Shown here piece by piece: positions 41,074 through 50,627 of a DNA stretch of 64,000 nucleotides. Positions within the stretch are counted from its first letter, which is position 1. Each line of letters begins with the position of its first letter. The position numbers and the translations under genes are program-made. Below the pieces are notes generated by a model. The model was given only the letters and a program-made list of their open reading frames with translations, had not been told where the DNA came from and ran no database searches. This DNA comes from Girardinichthys multiradiatus (lineage: Eukaryota > Chordata > Actinopteri > Cyprinodontiformes > Goodeidae), in assembly GCF_021462225.1 (NCBI RefSeq), contig NC_061804.1, positions 1,993,501 to 2,057,500 on the forward strand. The letters are read 5' to 3'.

Positions 41074-41350
41074 GTGCATAACTGTACATGATTATTTGAA
41101 GGTTGACGTTTTTTGTATTAAAAACACTTTTCTTTTATCGGTCGGATGAAATATGCTAATTTTGTGAGATAGGAATTTTGGGTTTTCATGAGCTGTATGC
41201 CAAAATAATCCATATTAAGACAATAAAAGACCTGAAATATTTCAGTTAGTGTGCAATGAATCTAAAATATATGAATGTTAAATTTTCATCATTACATTAT
41301 GGAAAATAATGAACTTTATCACAATATGCTAATATTTTGAGAAGGACCTG
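40080..41350 (+). mobile_element. Tc1-like transposon copy A1, lacking its 5' end
   Basis: The right end (CTCAAAATATTAGCATATTG inverted, ending CAGGTCCTTC when reversed) stops at 41350 and is followed by TA. The left side joins unrelated sequence at about 40080 after a Rex1-like LINE, so roughly 340 bases including the left inverted repeat are lost relative to copy A2 (54137-55601). Confidence 0.85.
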
Positions 41351-41352
41351 TA

Positions 41353-41405
41353 TATGTATGTATATATATGTGTATATGTGTATGTATATACACATATATA
41401 CACAT
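41353..41405. repeat. TATG/TACA alternating repeat, self-complementary
   Basis: Alternating purine-pyrimidine sequence of TATATATGTGTATATGTG type is followed by TATATACACATATATACACATA. The two halves are largely complementary and could form a hairpin. It separates the Tc1 copy from the minus-strand coding relic. Confidence 0.7.
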
Positions 41406-43640
41406 ATATGACCTCCATCCATGCGCAGTCTAGCTCTTGTGATCTGGGAGTCTTCATCATCCATGTCTTCCAACACCAACCTCTCATAATGGCTTTGAGC
41501 TGTTCCTTGTTTGTCTAAGGGATGGGCTGTTACATGGCTCAGCCACAATGTTTTAGCTTCGTCACTTTCAGTAGCATTGGTAATCATCGGCCACACATCT
41601 TTGATGTAATCTTCATTACTTTCTTCTGATCTTTTCTCTCTAACTAAGGTCTTGATCTTTTTGTACTCACAAAAAACATCAGCTTCAGGGCTGGATGCCG
41701 TGTGTTGTTCAGACATTTTCCTTATAGGCTTGCTTGTGGAGCGTGGTGCTGATGGCAGTGGAGGTTCTTCCTCTTCTTCCTCGGCTGACAGCTCATCAAC
41801 CTGTTGCTCGATCTCTTGTGCATACTTGTATGCGGCTTTCTTTAGTCTTCTTAACATCACATCATGCACAACTCCAACATAAGCAGATCTGAACTTGCTG
41901 GTCAGGGGCTATGTTGCTAGGGTGTGGTAGGATGGCATCATTAGGATGTTGGCCCATTCTCCAACTGTTGCTTTTACCCTGAGTTCGACTTTGTCTTCCA
42001 GGCGGTCAGCCCATACAGCCGGGATGTGATAGTCTCTCTGTCCAGCTTCTGGTATGTACGCTCGACGGCCATCATTCGCTTGAACCGGCCCCCATGTCAG
42101 GTTTCTGGCCATTCTTTCTGAGACCCGGTAGATGTCATACACTTCCACTGCCTTCTTTTTCCCTTTCCTCTGTCCTACTTTGAGTGGCTTGTGAGGAGTT
42201 GCCGGATGCACTGGGAATGAAAACAGGCTTTCACTGTCATCACTCTCTGCCCCAGAGGTCTCCTGTTCTGATGGTTCTTCTTCTTCCGAGCCACTGACTT
42301 CACTCTTCTCTTTCTGGGTTCAAGGGCTCCATTTTAAATGGACTCAGGATCTCCTCTTGGGCTGGACTTTGTCTTATCTTCTTCTTTGCTTTTAAATCTT
42401 TTGTTGGAACCGTCTCTGTTTCATCTAGATCTTCCAGGCTGCAATTAGCTAGGCTGTGCTCCACAGCCAGCACGGTGGTTGAAGGAGCAGCTGCGTCTCT
42501 CTTTGCTGATTTTGGTCTTTTCTCCAGGCGGGACACTTGGTTGGCCTCACTCTTATGCAGGTAGCATTTTTCATCAGGGTGTGGTTTGATTTCACTCTCT
42601 TGTTTGATTCTTGATATCTCTAATTGAGGAGTCATTTTCGGCTTCTTCTCATCCATCCTTCTGCTATCGCTAGCTCTCTCTTCCTCCGACTCTCATGCTG
42701 GCTAAGGGAAGTGACGATGACAGGTTATGCAATTTCAGTCCATCTAGACATATTGTTACCCTTCTCAGGCCGTGGTTGATGGCAGCATTCAGTCCTTCTT
42801 CCAGCGCTACCCACATTTTCTCTCTGTACTCTTTCAAGTCTTCTCCCTTTTTATAAGCGGCAATGGGATAGTGGATTACAGCATAATAAGCGAGGTCGGC
42901 CCCACTAGTCAGATGCACTTTGGTTGGTTTGTTCTGGCTCACTTGTTTTCTCAGCTCTCGAACCTCTTGTTTGTAATTTTCCCCTGCCTGGGCTCTTAAC
43001 CTCTTTCTGAATTTGGTATTGTGGATCTTGAAGTTGTCATTTGTGAAAACTAACAGTCCGTCTCCCTCTATGCCCCAGGGGTCTCCGATAACTTGGTAGA
43101 GTCGAGTCCCATTTTGCAGGGAAATTCGTCTTGCATCTGTGGGCATCGGGTCTAGGACTTTCCTCATCATGACTCTGTCTGACTTCTGACTAACCTTTCT
43201 TGGCTCTTTTCCTTCAAAATCCGTCTTTCCTGTCATTTTGGGTTGGTTATTGACACTGTTTTCTTTGGCTTCTTGTTCATGCTGGAAGGTAAGATCTCTT
43301 ACTTTACTTTGTGTGGGGTCATGCTCCTTGTGGCTTGAGGTGTTGGCCATATGTTGGAGGCTTCCCTTATGGCGCTCGAGGGCTGCTGATAAGAGGGCTC
43401 TTTGCCTGGCAGTCTGTTTTAGTTCTTGTCTGGCCAGAGCAATCTGTTGAAGTATGTTATCCTTCGGCTTTGTGATGTATGGGGTAATAGTTGGTCCTTT
43501 GCTGGGTTCAGCTTTTCTTTGGTCTTGCTCTTGTTCTGACTCGTTGCCCTCTTCTTCACTCTCTGTTTCTTCAGTTAAATCATAAGTTGGTATCTCTAAG
43601 TGAGTTCTGTGGTCTTTCCTTTGATCCGGTCCGCCAGACT

Positions 43641-43950
43641 CACTACACTCCTCAAGTAAACTCACTTTGTCGCCGTTTGGATGGCTCGGAGCCTTTCTTT
43701 GAACTGGCTCATCTTTCTGATCTCCATTTCATACTCTTTTAACCTTGCCGTGGCTCTGGTGTTGGGGCTTGTAAGGTACCCGTTCGGTCCAGAGTCACTA
43801 CACTCCTCAAGCAAACTCTCTTTGTCATCATCTTGGATGGCTCGGAGCTTTTCTTTGAACTGGCTCATCTTTCTGATCTCCATTTCATACTCTTTTAACC
43901 TTGCCGTGGCTCTGGTGTTGGGGCTTGTGAGGTACCCGTTCAGTACAGAC
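43641..43950. repeat. 155-bp tandem duplication inside the coding relic
   Basis: Units 43641-43795 and 43796-43950 both run from CACTACACTCCTCAAG through ATGGCTCGGAGC and AACCTTGCCGTGGCTC to GGTACCCGTTC, with a few substitutions. Because 155 is not a multiple of three, the duplication shifts the reading frame. It explains one of the breaks in the minus-strand coding region. Confidence 0.9.
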
Positions 43951-44290
43951 TCACTAGAAACCATCTTTACGATCGGGTCATATTTTTCGGATGGACTGTA
44001 CAGTGACATCAGTTTCCCCAGTCCCCGTAGTTCAATGTACCCTGTCCACCACCGTAACCATCGACCAATTTCTTCCTTCTTCTGCACTGCCTTGGGGCAT
44101 GGTACCACGACAAGTCTATATCCATGTTTTATCTCTGAACAATAAAATGCGTCATCTCTTTGGAGGTGATCTGTTAGCTCACTTTCTAATGCTTCTTTCG
44201 ATTGCTCTTTGTTGAAATTGAAGAACATTTGCTTTACCGATGAAGCCCATGTTGAATATCCGTCCCCACCTAACAGCACCTCGGTAGGTA

Positions 44291-44327
44291 TGTGGTGTAG
44301 CTCTAACTGTGTTAGAGCTACACCACA
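44291..44327. repeat. Perfect 17-bp inverted repeat (hairpin)
   Basis: The arm TGTGGTGTAGCTCTAAC (44291-44307) is followed by a 3-base loop (TGT) and its exact complement (44311-44327). It lies at the 5' end of the minus-strand coding relic. It could be a structured leader element or an insertion scar. Confidence 0.9.
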
Positions 44328-44479
44328 ACGTGAATAAACCATAGTGTAAAAACGCTCTGCTGCTCTTGTTTGTGGTCGGCCATTTTTGTTTCATGTTTGC
44401 CTTCTCAGAAAGCTGCTCAGCAGCTCTGTTTCTACTCATTCTTTTTAGTTGCTTTGTTGAATGCAAATGTTAATAGACG

Positions 44480-45900
44480 CTATATGTTCCATAGACCTGT
44501 GGGGACTGACTATATGTGACGTATGTTTGAGATGTTAATTTCTCTTTATGAATATTTATCCTGGTGGCATCAAAACTCCGATCATTTGTTTAATGTGCTT
44601 ATTATACATTATACTATACTTTGTATTTTACCTTAAGAGTTGGTTCCTTATTTGGCATCTACTGGAAAACGTCAGAATGATATTTGTTAGTTAGAGAACC
44701 CGAGAGAGTCTCAAATAAGCTTTGAAAGCTTTGGATCCTCACATTGAGAGCTTTTTGGACTGAGGTAAAGTCAAACCATTCCTGCATTTAACAAAGCCTC
44801 AAATAAATAAGGCGTTTCCAGCTGCTCATCAGTTATTTTTAAGTCATGGAGCTGTCCAGGGTGCTTAAGCTGTGACTGTTTTCCAGCTTTTTCCTACCTA
44901 TGTCAGTGTTTTAACTCCATGGTTGTTGTCTGCTATGCATTAAAACGTGGGGTGACATTCTGTGGATCCACAGCTATAAGAAAATCTCATTTTCTACACT
45001 GAGGAACATTTATTCTGATCACAGATGCTCAGTTCTTCACCTGCTGAACGTAAAGCTGATAAAACTGGCTTCTGGAATAACCTAACCAAAACACTGAAAG
45101 AGCAGAAAGATCTTCCTTTAAACACATCTACTTCATCAGCCACAAGCAGACTGCAGCTCTACTGAACAAAGGAATGTTGGTTAAAAACAAACTGGACTAT
45201 GATGATGACATATTTCTGTTCTTTAGTTATGATCAGAAATGTACAGCGACATGAGACCCGACATTAAAATATTAAAATACTCTGATTAAAGTCTTGAAGT
45301 TTAAGCCTTCATAACTTGGTGAGTTTAGGTCCTATCAGGATGAGACACATATGGCTCTCTTCAGCAGAACTAGTACTTTCTGATGGAACCAGTTTGAGAT
45401 CTGTAGATCTTTGCCTTCTTTAGTTATGATCAGAAATGTACAGCGACCGGAGACCCGACATTAACTTGTTAAAATACTCTGATTAAAGTCTTGATTTTGT
45501 TGTTTTGTTTTGTGTGGCTTAACGTGAGTCACATGAAGCCCACACTCCAGCCACTGTCTATGCCTTGTGAACCTGAGCAAAACAAATGAATGGACTTTGG
45601 TCTCAACCCACCCATAACTTTCCATTATTATGTTTTTTAACAGCAATCACAATAGCCAACATATTTGGCAGTGGCTCCTTGTTGAGGGTGTTAAAGTCTG
45701 TATGCTGGACAAATGTACCGTCAGCAGTCTTCCCCAAGATTGTGGCGAACACAGGGCTAAAACATTTATGAATTAAAAAACTATTTTATTTTATTTTTTT
45801 ATTAAACCTATGTATTATTCTATATATATATATATTGGTTTTCATCAGCTGTAAGCCTCACTGATAGCATTTTTTGAATTTAAATACTAATATTAAGTAA
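44480..45900. other. Intergenic DNA upstream of camlg
   Basis: No gene is seen. About 79 bases (45219-45297) recur at 45416-45494 as a direct repeat (tagttatgatcagaaatgtacagcgac...). The part from about 45610 to 45900 has phrases such as AATGTACCGTCAGCAGTCTTCCCCAAGATTGTG and GGTTTTCATCAGCTGTAAGCC that resemble a decayed Tc1/mariner element, and a TA run at 45817-45833. Confidence 0.5.
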
Positions 45901-45977
45901 CTTCTGATGTGGCTGGATTTTCCGGTGAGCAGCGCTCAGGACGGAAAAATACCTTCTTCATTCTCGTCCGTTCTTCA

Positions 45978-45985
45978 TGACGTCA
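45978..45985. promoter_or_regulatory. Consensus cAMP response element (CRE)
   Basis: TGACGTCA, the full palindromic CREB/ATF site, lies 146 bases upstream of the camlg ATG, within a moderately GC-rich stretch without a TATA box. A single palindromic 8-mer near a start codon is suggestive. Binding is not shown. Confidence 0.5.
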
Positions 45986-46130
45986 TTATTGAGCGCCGCA
46001 TTCCTTCATTCTGTCACGTTTGCTGTCCAATATTAATCTCTCTGAGGCTTTTGTCTCACCGACAGCGAGCTGAAAGCCCACCGGTTGTGTTTTCGGTGAT
46101 TACCCCGTGAAGTGTAAGCTGGACCTGAGC

Positions 46131-49100
46131 ATGGAGTCCGTGGAATCCGCGGAGGAGAAGACGGGCTCCATGTCTGCGGCTCAGCTCAGAGCGGAGAGAA
46201 GGAGGAGGAAACTGCTGCTGACCTCGGAGGACAGGATGAACAGGATCGTGGGCTTCGCCAAAAACGACCCCAACAACAGTGGTACGCAGTCACACTGAGG
46301 TCACACTGAGGTCACACTGAGGTTACACTGAGGTTACACTGAGGACCCTCATGTTGGAGCCTTCAGGCCGAAAAGTCTGGCTAACTATTTAGATTTATGA
46401 TTTCAGAATTTATTGCTCGATAAAATGAATCAGAAATAAAACGTAGCATCTTCTTCCAGTGCGGGACTCACACCCATAGATAGGCTGTCCGCATCTGAAT
46501 GCATGAAAAGAATAGAAGAAAAAAAAGGGTCTTTTCTGCCTGTTTTTAAAATTATACAGACTCTAAAAATATACTATATTTATAGATAGATAGATCTATC
46601 TATAAATAAACCAGCCATTCAAACACTGGGGATGCAACTACGTCTCATAGATATATAGAGGAAAACATACTTGTTTCATAATATTTCTTGGGACACTAGG
46701 CGGGTGACTAGCTGAGTCATCCTGTCCTTTTTTCACATTTTTTAGGATATAAATCTTGGGTAAGGCTTGGTAAATTGGCATACTCCTATTTGTTTCAATT
46801 TTATAAACTACTCAATATGTACATTGACCTTATATTACTCATCTGACCGTTGAAACATCAAATGTTTTAAAAAATCAAGGGTTGCATGTCTTATTATGTG
46901 CTTTTTCAATGGTTAAGTCCCAAATAAGTGTGGAAACTGTGCTGTGAATTATATCTCTTTTATGTGTTATCATGTCAGACAGAGATTACGTCCATAAATG
47001 CAAAATGCTGTTTAGGGGAAATAAGGTATTGTCCTGGTGTGAAAAACTAATTGCCACCTAAACCTAATGACTGGTTGTGCCACTTGTGGCGGCAGCAACT
47101 GCCTCTTTTACACCACTGCAGATACATTTCGGCCCACTCCTCTTTGCAGAATTCTTTTTATTAATCCAAATTGGAAGGATTTTGTGCATGAATGGTCCAT
47201 TTAAAGTTATCCTGCAGCATCTCAGTTGGCTTTAGGTTTTTGACTAGGCCACTCAAAATTTTTAATTTTCTTTTCCTATTTTATTTTGTTTTATTTTTTT
47301 CGTCTTGAGACAGTCGGAGGTGGACTTGGTGTGCTTTAGCTCATTTTCTTGTTGCGTAATCCAAGTGCTCCTGAGCATAAAGTCACAAAATGATAGGCGT
47401 TCAGGTACAGATGTTTTTTGGCTAGTTTGAGTCAGGTCTTTGACGTTTGTTTTTGGTCAGCAATGGTTACCATTTTTCCCGGTCTCTGATTGTTCAATCA
47501 TGAGCACTGACCATAATTGAGGTAAGTGGTGCCTGCTGTGTTTTAGATGTTGTTCTGGGCTCGTTTGTGACCTCCTGGATGAGTAGTCAGTGCATGACTT
47601 AGATTAGCCAGCCATTCGAGGGTAGTTTCATCACACGTTTGTGTTTTCTACATTTGTGGATATTGGCTCTCACTCTGGTTTGTTTTAATAAATAGTCTTC
47701 AGCTTAGGCAATGACTTTGCTCCTGATATAATGAATAACTGCTCACACCAGGAAGGCTGGAAAATTATAATATTCTCTCTGCAGGAGCCTCCCAGCATCC
47801 CACAGAACCCCACTTCCATCTTGATCTCGACAGAACAGAGCCGTGGTCTTCGTCTTCGCCTTCCTCAAGACCTTCTCCCTTCCTGTCTGAGACTCCAGGT
47901 GCCCGCTCCCACACTGCCACCCCAGAGAAGAGGGGCTCGCCTCTTCCAGACTTCAGTGAGCTTCGCAGAGCGTCTCTGGAAGACGACATTGGAGGAGGTC
48001 TCCGACAAAGAGCAAAGGGTGAGCGGGCGGCATCAGATGAGGTCAGCAGTTCTCCACGCCGAGGCCTCCACCAGTACTTGTCTCGCTTCGATGACGCTAT
48101 GAAACTTAGGAGTCAGCTGGCCAATGAGAAGCCGGCTCAGGAGGAAGGTTCTGATATAGAGGAGTTTGATCCATTTAGGGTGTTTAGGCTTGTCGGCAGC
48201 GTCCTCCTCGCTGTTTTCGTCAGGGTTTTCGTCTGCAAGTATCTGGTAGGTCTACCTGCTGTAAATGTGACACTACAGGCTCTAATTTGTGTTTTTGACA
48301 TATCAAATGATATTTAAAGAAACACAGAAAAGCAGATTTAAAAAACGTCTCATGTTGGAAGCTGAAGTAACACTTCTCCTTGACTTCTCTCTTCTAGTCA
48401 ATATTTGCTCCATTTCTGACCCTTGAATTGGCCTACATGGGATTGTCAAAATACTTTCCAAAGGTAAAGTTACACTCTATATTGTCTATTAACTGAATAA
48501 CCAATAATGCTTGTTTGCAGCAGAGTTTTTAATCTGGATACAGGTTTACCAAAATAGTTTATTATTTGAGTATGAAACTAGTTTTATCATACCCTGTAAA
48601 ATTCAACAAAAAAAATACAACTCTTTGAGAAACTAAGGAAAATAAAAAACCTGTAATCTGGTTGTGCACACCCTTAAAGCTATGCTTTATTAAATTCAGT
48701 TCCGTTCATTTATTTAGTCTAATTCATTTCCAGTTATTCTGAAAAAACACAATAAATCAATATTATACCATCACAATTGGCCTTTTTCCACTGGCTCGTT
48801 TTAACCGGCCCGGCTCCACTCCACTCAGTTTTGTTCTACTCTGTACATGGTGGTATTGTTTTGCGTGTTTTGGGGGAAGATTTTGTGCCTCTGATCAGCT
48901 GATTTAGGATGTTCTTAAATACAGTGCCCCGCCTGCATGTAATACAGAAAGCTGCTGTGTTCTTTTCCTTTTCTTTCAGGCAAAGGGGCAAATCTAATCA
49001 TATAAACAGATTAGATTCAATCTCACACGTTCGTACTGATTATAAAGCATCTTTTGAGTTGGTTTCAGCATTCAGTCCTCTAACGTTTGCAGCTGCACTC

Positions 49101-50214
49101 AGATAACTAAAGTTCAGCTGTTCTGGTAGGATTTTCCTCTTATTTGCTTCCTTTTGATTGAACTGTAGTGAGAAGATGCAAAGGATTATAAGGTTCTCAT
49201 CATACAAAGGTAGAACTGGTTATATTGCACATGAGACAACAATCTCCTGTATCCTCCAAGGACTAAGGTTGCATTTATTGCCAAAGAAAACAGCCCAACT
49301 TGTGAAATATTGTGGGAGAATCTGCTAGGATCTGATGAAACCAAAATAAAACCTTTGGGGGTCCGATGAAAAACAGATGTAACCCTGATAACAGCCCCAT
49401 CCCCACCAGAAGAACACAATAACCAGGGGAAACATGGTGGTGGCTACATCATGGTGTGGTGTTAGTCTTCTTTAAATGGAGCCAGGTTGATACTATTATG
49501 AACATGTTCAAATACCTTTTGGTTTTGACAGAAAACTAAAGAATTGAAAAAGAGTAACCATAGTCTGTTCATTTGTTTGCAAAGAAAGAACCAGGAAATA
49601 GTTTTTTTTAATATTTTTTTTTCTCTGACAGATTTGATTGTTTTTCAGTTGAATTGTTCAGGACGTACTTCACAATAATACTGGTGATGGTTTTAAAATT
49701 AGTTCTTATTATTTACATTTTTATGTAAAAATGGCATTTTAACAGGGGTTTTTGCACTTTTAATATCTATTTTTAAATTTTTATTTGACATAATAAAGCT
49801 GAACCATCAAGGATGGTTCTGTACACTTTATAATAATTAGGATTGTTTCTCACCCTCTCAGATTATCGTTAGTTTGGGCCTGAGTGCGACCTGTACACAG
49901 AAATCTATCGTATTTATGGATGTTCGCTGCTTCTTCTTTGTTTTCTTTGTACCACTGTCTTAAATATAGTTTGCATTTTCTGGATCAGCTGCAGGATAAT
50001 GCATGTTTTTCTGCTCGTTCAGGTAGAGAAGAAGATCAAAACCACTGTGCTAACCGCTGCCCTGCTGCTGTCCGGCATCCCTGCCGAAGTCATCAACCGC
50101 TCCATGGACACCTACAGGAGGATGGGCGACGTCTTCTCCGATCTCTGTGTTTATTTCTTCACCTTCATCATCTCTCATGAGATCTTGTCGCTCTTCGGCT
50201 CAGAGACTCCCTGA
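46131..50214 (+). CDS. camlg: Calcium-modulating cyclophilin ligand (CAML), tail-anchored protein insertase subunit
   Basis: CAMLG with GET1/WRB forms the ER receptor that takes tail-anchored proteins from the ATPase GET3; CAMLG is the vertebrate GET2 counterpart. Exons are 46131-46281, 47785-48245, 48398-48463 and 50023-50214, in frame with GT/AG introns, giving 289 aa (human about 296). The N-terminus has the basic GET3-binding motif ([10 protein letters not shown], residues 20-29) and INRI-like MNRIVGF. The middle is low-complexity and serine-rich. The C-terminus carries three membrane segments: [35 protein letters not shown], and the last from [19 protein letters not shown] to [13 protein letters not shown]. 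The end is FGSETP, close to the family FGSE/WGSEVP. I chose ATG 46131; an in-frame GTG at 46107 is not needed. Intron 1 holds an old Tc1-like relic, intron 3 another. Confidence 0.95.
47020..47300 (-). mobile_element. Degenerate Tc1-like relic in camlg intron 1
   Basis: The text includes GTGAAAAACTAATTGCC, CGGCCCACTCCTCTTTGCAGAATTC and TTTTTGACTAGGCCACTC. These are reverse-strand hallmarks of the C-terminal part of Tc1 transposases (the SPDLNP region) as decayed in fish genomes. No inverted repeat or frame survives. Confidence 0.45.
49200..49500 (+). mobile_element. Degenerate Tc1-like relic in camlg intron 3
   Basis: Plus-strand remnants include CTAGGATCTGATGAAACCAAAAT (the SDETK catalytic box) and AACATGGTGGTGGCTACATCATGGTGTGG (the GGGSIMVW box). 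Stops and losses are numerous. The ends are not visible. Confidence 0.55.
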
Positions 50215-50627
50215 CAGAACCCCGGCGCAGCTTCTTCTTGCCCCTCTCGCTTGTCCCCCTCATACCAACATGGCATACTCGGTTGCGCCCTCGTGTTTTT
50301 TTTTCTCTGTTGTTTACATTGTTATGATCAGGGCTGCACTCCTCCTAGATGAGCTCTTCAGGTTTTAATGTAATCAGAGTCCAGCGTAGATACCAGACCT
50401 GCATGTTGATTTTACTGCTTACAGAAAAAGCTCAGGAAGAGGTGGGACATTTTTTGTTTCATGACTGGGTCCATCTTTGTGGTTATTAAAATAGGCATAG
50501 CACTAATATAAAACTGCACACTGGAAAGCCACAGATTCCAGTTGACCCCTGAAAATGAAAAGGAGAATAAGTATTCAACCTAGGTTCAGTTGTAAAGAAA
50601 TCTTCAAATCTTCTATGTTTACTAAAA

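Larger units (their letters stand above)
41400..44345 (-). pseudogene. Broken multi-segment coding region of unknown family, possible retroelement polyprotein with macro-like domain
   Basis: Minus-strand coding sequence runs across about 2.9 kb in five open segments: 43662-44342, 42670-43665, 42300-42656, 41909-42211 and 41400-41869. The first segment has a tryptophan-rich phrase (GRWLRWWTGYIEL). The second has acidic and glutamine-rich stretches, then at about 42700-43105 a region resembling an ADP-ribose macro domain: a VIGDP near its start, FTNDNF, a YAVIHYPI strand and a C-terminal VTICLDG. The usual glycine-rich loop is not visible. Later segments are lysine- and glutamate-rich. Frameshifts lie near 43660, 42660, 42290 and 41890. 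No protease, polymerase, envelope or LTR is seen. A Gag-like polyprotein or a retroposed host gene are both possible. I do not recognise the family. Confidence 0.5.

Noticed and set aside
46107..46130. Upstream in-frame start (GTG) for camlg
   Set aside because: GTG is not a normal start in vertebrate genes, and the ATG at 46131 gives the N-terminus expected for the family.
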